A stretch of 64,000 nucleotides of DNA from Sinotaia quadrata (GCA_028829895.1 CM054181.1:105992860-106056859), one strand, 5' to 3'; positions 48,380 to 62,279 are shown, counted from the stretch's first letter. Numbers and translations are program-made. Notes: generated by a model not told the origin, from the letters alone.

Positions 48380-50553
48380 AAATGATAATCAGGATGTGAG
48401 CATTTTCAAAGGTGGATTAAAAAAAACAAGTAACACCAAACGCAACTATGATACTTAAAAGTAAGAAGGCAAAGTTAGAGACAGACAGAAATATGAAAAC
48501 ACCACAGAGACAAAACATGACATACGAAAAGTTAGTGTAAACAATTCATACAAGTTAAAAATATTGCCAGTGGAAAAATATGCGAGATAGGTTTTGATAA
48601 AAATGATTTATTGTTCTTGCTCGCTGTTAGCAGAATGTCGTTCTTGTTGTTGTGAGTTTTTTTTCTTAAAGCGTGAGGACTTTCGCAAACTGTATATCAT
48701 AAGTAGGAGAGAGAACTCTAGAAAGAGTGAACGGTCTTTGAATACTCTTCGTGAAAAGTGGAGAAAACTTTGGAAATAATACCATATTGTTAGAGACGAG
48801 ACCACGTGACATAATTTGAGAAAAGATCATTTGAACATCATCGATATGCAGATATTGAAGATAATAGGACAAGTGTCAACCATGTAGAGGTTTGGAAGGC
48901 AATATGACAAATATCCGGTGTGTAGAAAGTTAAGGAAGAGAATATGACAAGTATCCCTTTTGTAGAGGTGGGAATCTATTGAAACAAAGTTGGTCTTGTT
49001 ATGTTTCTAATTTTTATTTCTTTCAGAATGAGATGAGAGGGTGAGAGAAATCAATGGGTTGAAAGAAAGTCCTGTAGACAGGGAAGAGGACGTTAGAAAC
49101 ATCCATTATGATGTCACACCAACAGGTATTCTTGAATGTCGACACATATTCGTTGAATTATGTCTACAAGCGGAAGTAAATAAATACTTAATAAATGATT
49201 CCTCCCCTTAAATGAATAGTGATCTACTGATAATGATCCCAATTTCTGCTTCTGGCTGGATCGGAAGAGAAGAAAAACACTCACAGAAACAGCGCCCCAC
49301 ACGTTATGCGTCCTGGAGCGGTGGTTTCTGTTGAATAATATTACGGTCATCGCCTGTAGTGTGGTAAATGCAATTATAGCGCATTTTGATTCACTTTGGA
49401 AGGGCGCATCACTTCTTCTGTGCCAGTCGCGTCCAACAAATGTCAACTCCCCACCCACACCCACATCCCACCCGTTCTGCCTGGAGCGACAGAGCCGCCT
49501 TCAGAAACAACTCCGCCACTCTCGCAAGCCCAAAGTAAATCATTCTCAGAGGTAGTAACTTGCTATTTAAGAACTAGGGGCTACTAATGACAGAACGCTG
49601 CGTACAGAGAGAGCCTAGACTATATCCATCTGTAATCCTTCCACTCTCTTTCTCTTCTCTGCCTGTCTCATGACTTAAGAGAACCGATGTTGTAGCCATT
49701 TGATTTTTTTTAGTTAACCTCTCGAACTTTGACTTAACCTCTGGTAAAAGTTAACCATTCATTTAATTCGATGAAATGTGATTTTAAAGAAAAGACACCG
49801 CCACACTCATATTAATTTATGGTAATTGTACAGATGACATCTGTGCTTTCGATCCCAGATTTCAGAAAACATATAATGACCTAAGATCTTAAGGACTTAC
49901 AAAGAAGTGCTTTCAATATTCATCGAATATTAGAACAGAGAAGTGAAGTCTAAATTTCTCTAATTGTTATGCACATTGATTACGGTTCTCAGTTTGAATT
50001 TTAACATTATTGAGTCGCTGCTGGTGACTGGTTGAGGTGAGTCGTTCAAGATTTCGGTTTCTGTATATATGTCGTAAACTGTTGTTAACTAGGTGTCAGG
50101 GAAAATTACTCTTTCCGAAATCTTTGGCAAATTTATGTTGATTAGATGTGAACGAATAGCCAGTTATACACCCAACCATTATTTATCGTCACAAGACAAA
50201 AGAAGGACCCGGCATCTAGGAGGCAGTAACAGGATCAATTGATCCAGACAAAAAAAAAAGTGATTTTAAATTCAAGGACATTTAGTTTAATGACCTCACA
50301 AATGTCTCGCAAATCCTAGCGATGTATTTCGTTAATGAAACAGTCTTTTTCGATCGTTGTCGAAATATCTTAAGTGATGTTTAAAATGTCAAGAGAATGA
50401 ACGAATTACAAGAGGATAATTGTGATAGAAACATGATAAAGTGCACGCTGGTATTCGCACTGGAAGGATACTTACATGGAATGTTGCACTTCATTTCTAG
50501 GGATGTGAACAATGTGTAAGGAGAAGGAAAACAAAGTGCAATGTTCGTTGCTA
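48380..50553. other. Mostly non-coding stretch with one Pro/Ser/Thr-rich open segment
   Basis: At 49396-49553 the + strand is GC-richer and one frame reads SSVPVASNK, PTHTHIPPVLPGATEPP and SETTPPLSQ, followed by a donor-like GAG/GTAGTA. It resembles an extracellular linker exon, but the acceptor is weak and a second frame is equally open, so it is not called. Confidence 0.35.
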
Positions 50554-50791
<238 letters not shown>

Positions 50792-51589
50792 TCTATCTTT
50801 TGTGCTCGTGCACTAGTTTCTAATTCCTACTCTAAATATATATAAATATAAATATAAATAATCCATATTTTTCTTCACTAATACCGTAAGTAGTCTTACG
50901 TTTTACGCCTCAGGTAAGGGTGTCCTGTAAATGGAGAATATTCAAATTCATTTGTCTGGTTGCAAATTTCAACAATCCACACAATCTATCCAGGGAACTA
51001 CTTCAAGCAATCCAAGGACTCATCCAAATAATCCACACGTCCTATCACAGATAACATAGACATGCAGCATTACTTCAGCTCAGAAAGCCATTTAACAATT
51101 ACCGCCATGAACAGTGAAAAGGAATAAAAATCATGTCGACGAATTTCTTCTCATAAAAAACAACGACAAAGGAGACAGGATAAATGTGATGCTCACTCAG
51201 CACTCAAGTTGTTCCACTCAAAGCTGTTGTCGCAGGCAGGTCTCTCTCCCATCAGTTCGTCCGAACGTGCTTGCAGACAAAAACATACGTACATGCTCTG
51301 GCGCGACCGTCACCTTAGATAGAGACTACATGGCAATAGTCGCCTCTATCATATTTGAAGTCGTTCTTTCCCTCCAAGTTGTCGGCTATCATGGACAGCT
51401 TCATTCTGGCTCATAAGCATATCAGAAAACTGAAGGACGGACAAATGGACGGCCACACACTCTTTCTTTTGACACAAATATTCGAATTCCTGGAAGAAAA
51501 TTTTTTCCCAGAGAGCAAACTGGTCCTCACCCCCCCCCCTCCCAACCCGATAGTTTCCTCCAGGGACACTTACAAGTATCCACAGACGA
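50792..51589. other. Non-coding stretch
   Basis: A short C run occurs near 51530-51540; no exon recognised. Confidence 0.45.
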
Positions 51590-52085
51590 CTTGCTACAGA
51601 CAGGCGTCTATCAGAAATCCAGGAATGATTTTCTACAGACATGTGTCTATCATAAATCCAGGAATAGCTTTTCTATCGGGCATAGATGTCTATTACAAAT
51701 CCAGGAATGACATGCTACAGACATAGATGTCTATTACAAATCCAGTGATGACATGCTATAGACATAGATGTCTATTACAAATCCAGTGATGTCATGCTAC
51801 AGACATAGATGTCTATTACAAATCCAGGAGTGGTTTGCTGCAGACAGCATCTATCACAAATCCAGGAATAGCTTTTGCTACAGACAAAGGCGTCTATTAC
51901 AAATCTAGGAATAGTTTGCTACAAATACATGTGTTTATTACAAATCAAGGAATAATTTGCTACAACACAGGTGTGTATACCAAATCCAGGAGTGACATAC
52001 TTCAGAAATAGATGTCTATTACAAATCCAGAAATAGTATGCTACAGACCTATGTGTCTGTCAGAATCCAAGGACGGCTTGATACA
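51590..52085. repeat. Degenerate minisatellite, about 45-bp unit, about 11 copies
   Basis: Units contain GTCTATTACAAATCCAGGAA followed by a GCTACAGACAT-like segment; spacing varies slightly. Confidence 0.92.
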
Positions 52086-53284
52086 GACATTACTGCTCTT
52101 CCTCTGCTTATCTTCCTTTCTTCACAGATCCAGGTACTAATACGTAATAATGTGCGAAATAGATAGCTTTTCTATCCGCAATATATTCTATGCATGCCAC
52201 TGTTACATCTTTAACCCTAGAAACATTCATTCTGTCAATGTCCACAAGTTCATGAATTCATTCACATTTCTCCTTCTTTTCTACTCAAATTCAGCAAAAT
52301 TTTCCTCACATTCTCACCTCACCATTCTTACCTCACCATTGTCACCTCACCATCGTCAGTCACAAGACAGATAAACATACGTATCTCCAGGAAATGACAG
52401 TACGTGATTGTCGAAAAGGGCTGGAACCTCTCTTACATAACCTCCCTTTTGGCGCATATCATAACGCCTTCATCACCTAGTTGTAGCAAGTTCAGATTCA
52501 AAGCAAAACCTTAATTATGCGACCAGACACGAAATTACAATTCGGAAATCATTGCAGACAAAACTCTGACTTCAAGCACACACCGGAAGTAATCACTTTT
52601 CACTCAAAAACCCGATGACAGATGACTAGACACATTTCTCACCTAAGATCACCTCCTACCACACTCTGTTCCTTATTAAACTCAGATCGACTACTAGTTT
52701 CCTGCCCACTGGCTAGTAACAAACACCTCGTCCACACTTACTGTCTAAAACGCTTGCTAATAAACCAACTGTCTAAAACGCTTGCTAATAAACCACATAC
52801 ATGACAAGTCATCTTACACACGTCATTCATTTGAGGGGACGCCTTGATTCAACTGCCATCCACAGATAGTCATTTCCTCTCTGATAATAGGCTATTTGCT
52901 TTACACTTTACACTCCACTAAATCAGTCAGTCTTACTCATACTAAGAAACACTTACCGACTCCCCTCATTCATAACAGTAGTGGCAAGTGAACTGAATAT
53001 ACACATTCAAACATTATACTTCAGTGTACGTATAAAACTGAATAATTAATACGGTCTGAATTTTATTTGCCAGAGTCTCTATCTATTTGCGCACCGAATG
53101 TTGATTAAAAATGGAACAATTGCAAAGTAATGTTCTTTTGCCACGAATCTATAAATGTAGCCCAACTACAAAACTCAAAAAGAATGCAGTTTAAATTTAC
53201 AGTAATTACGCTATAGTCTCACTGGATTGTAACATAGTATTTAGAGTCTGAAAACAGAACAAAACACAATTCATAAAGAAGACT
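52086..53284. other. Non-coding stretch with two small duplications
   Basis: A short CTCACCATT repeat lies near 52310-52355, and a perfect 28-bp tandem duplication (CTGTCTAAAACGCTTGCTAA core) at 52741-52796. No gene recognised. Confidence 0.6.
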
Positions 53285-53309
53285 GATTATGTAAAATAGC
53301 GTTAATGTA

Positions 53310-53580
53310 AAATTGGTGTATGTCTAGACCTAAAGAAACGGTGTATGTTAAGGCCTATCAAGCGAAGAATGTCTATGCTTGTAAACGTGCACGTCTCGCC
53401 TGTTAAACGCTGAATGCTTAAAACTGTAAGACGATGGAAGTCTAGGCCTGTAAAACGATGCATGTCCAGGCCTGTAAAACGATGCTTGTCTAGGCCTGTA
53501 AAACGATGCATGTCTAGGCATGTAAAACGATGTTTGTCTAGGCATGTAAAACGATGCATATCTAGGCCTGTAAAACTGTC
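53310..53580. repeat. Minisatellite, about 24-bp unit, about 11 copies
   Basis: Core TAGGCCTGTAAAACGATGCA plus TGTC; the right part is nearly exact and the left part degenerate. The 24-bp period keeps frames open on both strands. Confidence 0.95.
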
Positions 53581-54917
53581 ATGCAGTCTTAATACTTATA
53601 AATTGGCATATATTACGAGTGCATTTTCTCAAAATATTTTAGACTAAAATTTAGGTGCATATATTCTATCTTACATGTCATTCATTGCAAGATACCAAGT
53701 TTAATAAATAAACCAGCTATTCAATTAGAACAGTTGCTACAAAATTTCTTGTCGTCGTTTCAAAACTAAAGAAGAAATGTACTTTATCTTTTAAAGTGAA
53801 GCAGCGTGACCTGCACAAAAATAATTCGTTTGTGAATATTTTATTGTATTACGATACTATGAATCGTGCATATAACGGGCAGGCACGCATGTTTAAATTA
53901 AAACTTGTTTGCTATTATTGTTACACTGAATTATCATTGTGAGGAAAGATCGACGACTATATGACTGCATGAATGGTCATAGGAATGGAATTGTGAATAG
54001 GAGCTGAAGCTTGGGAATGATTGAATAAATGTATACATGTTTGTACGGTCGATTGTAGGAAGATGAGATATAATTGGAAGAATGGACCTTATGTCTTCAC
54101 TGAATTAGGACTGAAGGTGAATGTGTACGGTTGTACATGTATAATTAATTATGATTGTGGAGAACACCGGCACTAATGTGTGAAAAGCGTTTGCTTGACT
54201 GGTCACGTGTATGTAGTAGGACTTGATGTACCATTTTAGCATTTTACTAATGTCATCTGGAATTAAATATTTGCTTTACGTCTGTTTTTGGCACACGTGT
54301 TCTGTACGTATGAAACGTTTGTGCTTTCAAACATAAGTGTAAATGTTTTTCTTTTACACAAATGTTTTTTTTTTTACAGCCCTAATGTTAGTGTAAAATT
54401 AACTATATGAAGGTCTTGCTTTTACAGTCATAAAGTTAATTAAAATAACTTGATGAAGATCTTGCTTTTACAGTCCTAATGCTGGTGTAAAGGAACTTGC
54501 GAGGAAAACTGATGATATCTCACAGAATGTGATATTTCACACACATTTTGCGTGTAAAAGAAAAACATAGTCTCCTGTTGTTGCAGTGACAAAATCAGCA
54601 AAAACGAGAGTAAATTGTATTTTAAAGAGAAGATAACTAATGTAAAAGTAGTATTAACGACAATTGACAGGAAGTAATTTTTTTAGAGCAGTCGTTTAAA
54701 AGTCATCGACTGAAACTAGATCCTTTTATGGTGAAAAGAATCGATGCTTGATGTCGTGGGCTTCGTGGTGTATTTCACCCAACATTCACATTTATTTTAT
54801 TTATTTAAATAGAAAGCGCGTTCGAATGCATTTGATGTATCACCACTCGTTTCCCATGGCAAATGCCCTAATTTGTAATAATCGAAATATTGGCTTAATT
54901 CCTCAAGAAGATGTTCT
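53581..54917. other. AT-rich non-coding stretch
   Basis: A weak CTTTTACAGTCATAA-type repeat around 54350-54490; nothing else is recognised. Confidence 0.45.
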
Positions 54918-55178
54918 ATTCTTATGCATTGTAACTGCTTACCTGTGTCTATTCTTATGCATTGTAACTGCTTACCTGTGTCTATTCTTATGCATTGTAA
55001 ATGCTTACCTGTGTCTATTCTTATGCATTGTAAATGCTTACCTGTGTCTATTCTTATGCATTGTAAATGCTTATCTGTGTCTATTCTTATGCATTGTAAA
55101 TGCTTACCTGTGTCTATTCTTATGCATTGTATGCTTACCTGTGTCTATTATTATGTATTCTAAATGCTTAACTGTATA
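54918..55178 (+). repeat. Minisatellite, 33-bp unit, about 8 copies
   Basis: TCTATTCTTATGCATTGTAA plus ATGCTTACCTGTG. Because 33 is a multiple of 3, one + frame reads an 11-residue repeat (LFLCIVNAYLC), embedded in a 173-codon frame from 54748. The flanking residues have no recognisable domain, so I treat it as non-coding. Confidence 0.95.
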
Positions 55179-55987
55179 TTTTCCTCTCATTAGTTTGACT
55201 GGTACACAGAAAACTTCACGGTTTTCAGCATCGACTTTCTGTCTGTATAGTTTCCAAATATTAAAATAATACTTCAGGGAATTTTTTAAACTTTAGCATA
55301 TTATTATAGAATATTACAGATAGCAAGTTTAAAATTTCCTCTATGAATAAAATATTACATTGAAGAAAAGCATTTAATTCAATATCGAGGAATTAATATC
55401 CATTGTTGCTAACGTATACTGATCCTCATTCGGCATTACATTATAACGTCACATCAGAGCATGACTCTTTTACAAAACATATCACATCACAGCATGATTC
55501 ATTTATAAAACATGACAACACAATAACATTTCTTCCCATTTCGTAGTATCATATAATCAAACATTATCACACTACCTGAAGCCAGATCTTGTATTTCCTT
55601 TTTCAAGCCAATCTTCATTTTCTCATTTTCAATATTCTACTGCCAAGATCTTATCTCTATTTTAATCATTTCCAATAGTGCGTTCCAGTTTTTTCCCTCT
55701 GTTATTCGCATTCCTACCCCCCTCCCCAACACCACTCCAACTCTATTTTCCCTTTCATTCTCTTATCACATTTCTATGTCGCATTTAATGCTCAATTCTT
55801 TTATTCCATTTAACATCCCAATGTCCCACTTAACAGTTGTCTAATTCTTATTTCACTTTCCTAACTCCCATCTATCATATATATCTTTTTAATTAAGCAG
55901 AACAATTATTAGTTTTTATTAATAGCAAAATTAAAATAAGAACACAAACAATACTGCAAACAATAAAAGAAATATTTCTAACCCCAC
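55179..55987. other. AT-rich non-coding stretch
   Basis: No feature recognised. Confidence 0.45.
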
Positions 55988-55989
55988 CA

Positions 55990-56051
<62 letters not shown>

Positions 56052-56055
56052 AAAG
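55988..56055. repeat. Microsatellite (CA)n
   Basis: CA run with a TATA interruption at the right end. Confidence 0.95.
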
Positions 56056-56196
56056 ACTGTAAAATACAAAACCCTCTAAACAAAACACATACCCAACAAC
56101 TAATATATCGATGATGCATTATGAATATTCTTCTAACTGTAAAAAAATTCATTTTTGTTTTTGTTGATATTCAAATTTTAATAACATAAATATTCT

Positions 56197-57453
56197 TGTG
56201 ACGTCAACACCAATTAGTTAATGGATATATTTATTTTATTAATTAATTAACCATCCAATGACGCCAACACTATTTAGTTAATGGATATTATTAATTAATA
56301 AACCATCCAAAACTATTACAAGTCAAGAGAATTTAAATTATTTTATTAACGATTCTCCAGCAGACACCACTCGTCTCTCACTTGGCAGATATACGGGCAC
56401 TGTAAATGTTTTCTCTCTTCCGCGACATTAAAGATAAACATATACCGTCACACAATATTCCATAGGTGGAAAACGACTTCTAAAGGAGAAGACAAATCCG
56501 TCTTCAATCTATATTTAGTGAGCCCCCATCCATCCACTTTCTTCTCTATCAGAAGGTTATCATAATGCATAAGAAGGTCAATAAATTTAACAATAAATTT
56601 ATAAATGAAGAGTCAAATATACATACAGCAAATATATGAAAAAAGATTACTTGATATCAATATTTCCATGAAACCACTTTGGGTAATTTCTATATTTCAC
56701 AGTCTTGTATACTAAAATAATACAATTCAACAATTCAATACACTCACAGGATAGTTCTTATCAGAGAGCAGAAATGGAGTTATTAGAGATAATCAAGAAA
56801 GACACAAGTTTATTGTCAGCTGTTATTACGTCAGCACTACGTGCCTCACTGCACTTTGAAAAACACTGTTTCACTGTTATTCTCTCGAAGTTAACAATTG
56901 GACGCCTTCCTTGAATTTTTCACCCTCAAGCAGAATAGCAATTGTAGCAATTTCCAATACTTTCTTGCACAAGAAATTGCTCATACAGTCAGCATATCTT
57001 GCCGCCATACATCAATGGAATGTAGTATACAGCTCCCCGCCACTACCTCAGTCGGTTTTAGTGGTTTACAAACAGCAGGTTCAAATCATACACTGAAATG
57101 AAAAGGCAGCTTACTCACATCAAGCTAATGGCCGCCTTTCGTGACGGGGTTTCTTCAATTCCAAATTCAAAGTGATTAGACATTAGATTTTTCTATAGCA
57201 AGTAAGCTTTATGATCTCAGTCCATTGGCTGGTCTCGTTCTCATAAATCATAACTATTGGATAATAAACACTACTCACTGGTTTGCATTACATCAGTAAT
57301 TCTACATATTATTGCCTAGAGCAATTACCTGAACTCAGACACTTTCAAAAATACCGACATAAGGAGTGCTCAAGGTTGGGTTACTCTGACAATTCAACAA
57401 TTTATATAACAATTAAAGTTTGAAATAGGGAGAGACAAATTTATTCCGCTACA
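56197..57453 (+). mobile_element. Family A repeat, copy A6: LTR-like with perfect 5-bp target duplication
   Basis: The clearest insertion boundaries in the family. It starts TGTGACGTCAACACC, ends ATTCCGCTACA, and is flanked by ATTCT on both sides (56192-56196 and 57454-57458). TG...CA ends with a 5-bp duplication fit LTR retrotransposon insertion. The first 60 bp are tandemly duplicated (second start at about 56257). Compared with A1 and A4, a segment of roughly 330 bp is missing after TACACTGAAATGAAAAGGCA. AATAAATTTAACAATAAATT supplies potential polyadenylation signals. No internal gag/pol region is adjacent, so this is probably a solo LTR or a short non-autonomous derivative. Confidence 0.85.
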
Positions 57454-57458
57454 ATTCT

Positions 57459-58705
57459 CCTCTTTTGGCAAAAACAGATCATTTTACTTTTCATTTTTAT
57501 TTCATGAACTCTGGATCAATTAATAGTATTTGAGACTAAAATAAATAGTTATATATGAATTGCAGTGTTTTTGCTAAATGTATTTAAATTAATTGATGAA
57601 AGTATAGCCAGAATCCCACTCCACCCCACAACCATATGTTCGCACTCACTCACTCGCATGCACGCACGCATTTATTCACAAATGATGCAATTATTTCCTC
57701 ATAATATCAACAAATAAGTCTGCTCTGTTTATGACTAAAATGGCTTTTGTGTATCACACTTTTCGCAAGTTTGAGATGAAAGATGAAATCAAACGAACTT
57801 AAAATAAAATAGGAAAAGACGGGAATTCAAATTCCTTCTAACAAAAATAACTTCGTCCACTTATGCCCAAGTATAACTGGCTTACACAAATTAAAATGAA
57901 ATTGAAAAGAGAGAACAAATCAAGACGCCAATCAATTTCAGATCCGAAATATGTTCTCCAGATTGTATTGTAATATAGCACAAAAGTACCCTGATCAAAG
58001 AGACACTATCAGTTGGTGCTGGGTGATTTGTCAAAGATTTTGACAACTAGAAAATAACTATAATCTGCGTATCAGATCTAAAGGGGACCACTCTGATAAT
58101 TTACAAGTCAGAGTAGTCACCACAAATTTTGAAATATAGGCATTCCATTGACAGACTCTGTTATCTAGCTGTACATGCGAAGTATGGTAACCATAGATAA
58201 GACGGAGTACAGGGCAGAGTTAGTTGCCCCTTTTTGTGGATGGGGAAACACTGCAATTGTCAGCGTATCGTAGCTTAGATTGGGTTTATGAAATTTATCA
58301 CCTTGCTGTTTTGATAAATGGTTCATACAAATGTGGACAGTCAGAAAATATGCCTGCCTACAGAAAGCCGTATATTACAATTTTACTCACTAGATAAAAG
58401 CTACACGGCTGTCGTGTGATAATATTGAATGTTATACTATGCACAGTCGTTTAAGGAAAGAATAGTACTTGAGAAGAAAGAAATCTGGTTATCAATATCA
58501 AATCACGAAACCCCATGTATTTTGTCCTCAGAGAATGTTAACGCCATAATTCGACTTGGGGATTCAGAAATGTATTGGAAATGTTATACCTACTGAAACG
58601 CTTTATATATTCACGCTGCACCTGTTGATATTCTCATATATAGATAATGTAGAAGGAATTCTTCTGGAAATAAATATGACACACAAGTATCACAAATACA
58701 TATAC
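57459..58705. other. Non-coding stretch
   Basis: No gene recognised. Confidence 0.45.
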
Positions 58706-58709
58706 AAAC

Positions 58710-58809
58710 GCACGCATGCACGCACACACACACGCACACACGCGCGCACACATACACACACGCGCGCACACGCACACGCACACGCACACACACACACACT
58801 CCACACACT

Positions 58810-58841
<32 letters not shown>

Positions 58842-58842
58842 C
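58710..58842. repeat. (CA)n array with CG and TCCA interruptions
   Basis: CACGCACA, CGCGCGCACA and CACTCCACA variants give a strictly alternating region with some breaks. Confidence 0.95.
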
Positions 58843-59592
58843 ATTGCTGTGAATGTATACATTCAAACAAGATGCAATTTTGGTCCTAGGCCAAAAAATG
58901 TACAGAAAGAGAAATGTAACATCTAAGTATAATATCAATTCAATTAATTATTTTTTACACGCACTCACAACAGCACACTCGGGCGCACTGTACAGGTAGG
59001 CACAAATAGTTTATAGTTTAATAGTCTTTCTTAAGAAAATTAATTCAGTATAAAAAATAATTCAAAACTTGATACTTTTTTCTCCAAAAACGCTTTACTA
59101 TGTTTTTGAAAGAATAATATTTAAATGAATATTTGCACAAAGATCACAACATTTATTTTAACTTTCTGTTCTACAATCACGTGAGTAATATCATAAGGTA
59201 TGATGGTCTTTAGACCTATAATATTTAAAATCTGAATAAAACAAATATATATACTTTTTATATAAAACAATCAATGCAGTTTTCTTTGACGATTCTTTAC
59301 GAAAGACAAGAAGAGATCATTCTCTATCCGTTGTGATTTTACATTTACTTTGGTCCTTCTCAATGAGAAAATATTTACCTATTTTATTTATTATCACTTA
59401 AATTTTATAAATAGTTCTTATATTCTATAAGAAGAGAAAACGTCAAAAATATCTTATAATCAACTCTGTTTTCAGAGCAATATTTCTGAAATAAACAAAG
59501 AATCATCAAAACTGTATTGGCAGCCATTTCATATTGACGCAAAATGGATACGTCTTAATAATGCAAAAGGGTTAAATGGAGTAGTATCCCGA

Positions 59593-59597
<5 letters not shown>
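58843..59597. other. AT-rich non-coding stretch
   Basis: No feature recognised. Confidence 0.45.
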
Positions 59598-59637
<40 letters not shown>

Positions 59638-59709
59638 GTCTGTCTATCTGTCTGTCTGTCTCTCTATTTATTCATCTGTCTATCTACCTACATACCTATC
59701 TATCTATCC
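59598..59709. repeat. Compound microsatellite (CT)n-(TGTC)n-(TATC)n
   Basis: CT run followed by TGTC and TATC words. Confidence 0.95.
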
Positions 59710-60089
59710 CAAAAGCGAGAGACCCATTTAGGAAAGAATGTACCTACCTAATAGTGGATCGTGTTCGGAAAGTCTTTTAGACAAGAGATCATATTGCTAC
59801 TCTTAATTATTGCAAGGACTGTCATGGTGATCTTAACTAACTAAGTCAGCCTAATGGATAGTCCCCACGCTTGAGAGCATTGGGATTTCAAATAATGAAG
59901 GTAGGATAATTCTGTTCAAAACCCTTAACCCATTCCTTGCTCGAGCAGTTAAGATACAAAGCTAAAGAGGCCCAACATAGTGAAGGGGAATTAATGACTT
60001 TTACACGGACCCTAGCATCTTTCAAAATATATATGCTTTTTAATCAGTTATAGTGACTCACTTTAGTTTTGTAAAATAAATAAATAAAC

Positions 60090-60091
<2 letters not shown>
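59710..60091. other. Non-coding stretch, faint tRNA-like patch
   Basis: GCCTAATGGATAGTCC near 59848 resembles a tRNA A-box, but no B-box survives; possibly a decayed SINE. Confidence 0.25.
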
Positions 60092-60179
<88 letters not shown>

Positions 60180-60186
60180 TGTGTCA
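60092..60186. repeat. Microsatellite (GT)n, about 45 units
   Basis: Long GT run with one TA interruption near 60172. Confidence 0.97.
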
Positions 60187-60243
60187 GTGTCGTGCGCGCG
60201 ATGAGTTTGATAAAATGAAAGAAAAAGTAAATATGCTTTAAAA

Positions 60244-60365
60244 TGTGTTGAATGCTGATCTGTTTGTGTTACTCACATACTTAATAACTGACATTTTTTC
60301 GTGCTCGTTTTGTGTTGAGTGCTGATCTGTTTGTGCTACATAAATACTTAACTAACTGACAAAAT
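60244..60365 (+). repeat. Imperfect tandem duplication, about 67-bp unit x 2
   Basis: TGTGTTGAATGCTGATCTGT and TGTGTTGAGTGCTGATCTGT begin about 67 bp apart, each followed by ACTTAA and ACTGACA words. Confidence 0.85.
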
Positions 60366-60649
60366 TTTCGCCCCCCACCCTCCTAAAGAAAAAAAAATTA
60401 AACGATGTTCACTATTTGTGAAAGCAAAGATATTCAGTAAATCGTTGGAGGAGCTATGTGCACTTCACATGATCCCCGACAACCAGACAAGTCCAACCTT
60501 GTACGTTGCAGCTAACACCCAAACTTCTTCACATGTAGATATTCAGATGTCGGATCTTGATAGCCCACATAAAAGGCACTTAACACAAGATCTGCACTAT
60601 CATGCATATTCATGAATATGAGCTTCTCCCCCACCCACCCCACCCTAAC

Positions 60650-61100
60650 CTGGACCTCTCGATTAACAAGAATATTATCAAAGTAGTCTGATCGGGCCTG
60701 TATTCCAAGTTGGTCGTTTTACTGTTGCAAAAGGCCAAGTGGGGTTGGCTAGATATGAAATTGCGTCCGCTGCCAAGAAGAAGCAATTTGAATGCCAGAA
60801 ATTGTGTGTTCGGTCATAACAGCATTACAGACGAGAGTTTGATGTGCCGCTGAAACAGTTTGCTTCATGATTAATTGTCGACGCGTTTTTGTGCATGGCA
60901 AATGTCGCCGCTGAACTTGACAGCATGCATCCACGGAAAATACGCTAAGACCAGCTGAATAATACGGGTATGATTGCATAGAGTCCGAACGTTGGAAGCG
61001 CTCGAAAGGGACTTCGATAAGGACTTGATTGAGGGGCGAGGGTCTTTTGATATGAATAATATATCGCCCATCACACCACATTCTCGTTCATTGTAGCTCT
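60650..61100. other. GC-richer unique segment, function unknown
   Basis: About 450 bp without tandem repeats and with many CpG; includes the homeodomain-type word TGATTAATTG near 60869. A 110-codon - frame (60749-61081) crosses it, and other frames are also partly open, with no domain recognised. It could be a conserved non-coding element, a single-copy exon or an old mobile element. Confidence 0.3.
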
Positions 61101-61139
61101 TTGTTCCTTGACGTTAAACTTTATCACTCTCATGTCGGG

Positions 61140-61155
61140 AACACGCACGCACGCA

Positions 61156-61235
<80 letters not shown>
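61140..61235. repeat. Microsatellite (CA)n, about 45 units
   Basis: CACGCACGCACGCG lead-in followed by a pure CA run. Confidence 0.97.
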
Positions 61236-61239
<4 letters not shown>

Positions 61240-62275
61240 AAATAATGATACATTACTCTCTTGCTCAAAAGTCATCTGCGTGGAATGATGGTGAAATTAA
61301 GCAGAAAATAAATGACGGGCAGTATGATGTAACTTGAAAGACGTCATTGGTACGTGTAATTTATAAGGATTTACGGTGACGCCAGCTCAACTTCACGCCT
61401 TTGAACACCACGTGGCTCTCCTGTAACAAATACCGAGAACATGATGAAAAATTCATTCAAGGTCTTTGTTGAGCAGAATTTGTTTTGCATCATCAATAAG
61501 GATCACAAAAATAAACTCAATTTACAGTATTTATTTCTTGCATATTTTACCATGTCATTGTCATAATCATGCCTCTGAAATGAAAGAAAAGACAAAAGTT
61601 AAAGAAATCTAGCAACGTAGATTTAAGAAAAGAAGATTTAGTTATGACTATAAATAAAAGACGAATGTCAAAATATCGGACAAGGGATGCCGTCCACTCA
61701 AAATGTCTGACACGAACCTACTTTTGTGTGTGCATATTCTTGAATTATTCAGTAACTATGTTTAATCGTCAAGGGCTTTAATTTGAATCTCTAATAAGTT
61801 TCCACTACATTTCGTAAAATATTTACTGAATTATTTCTCGTCAAGAAATCCATGTCGGGGTGAATATTATTACAATGTGAATTTTATAAATGACTAACTC
61901 TCAATTTTTATTATGAAGAATTTATGTTTTTAATGTATGTATGTGCAGAAAAATCTCTATGTCCAAATTAAATCCGAAATATATTAAAAGGTATGAAATG
62001 ACTCGAAGCTATATGTTTATATCCCTCGTTCATAACAGACAATTACTTATTTTAAATATTACTTTTCTTAATATTACTGAAATAGATATTGATTATTTTA
62101 TGCAGGACGTGACTGCCTTTTAATAGAGTAACATTATTCTGGTGACAGTAGCTGTCTAGAATGAAGAATAAATGTGTATAATTCTAAGCTGGAAGATTTG
62201 GAAGGTTTGGAAACTTAAAGTACAATTTAAAGTTAGAGAAAGGCTGGTGAATTGATTTTATTCGCCACTAAACAA
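61236..62275. other. AT-rich non-coding stretch
   Basis: No feature recognised. Confidence 0.45.
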
Positions 62276-62279
62276 CAGG

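Noticed and set aside
49396..49584. Pro/Ser/Thr-rich frame with a donor-like GAG/GTAGTA
   Set aside because: Another frame of the same segment is equally open and the acceptor is weak; worth checking against transcripts but not callable.
54748..55269. 173-codon + frame with 11-residue repeats
   Set aside because: The repeat is a 33-bp minisatellite; flanking residues look random and no start or splice context supports a gene.
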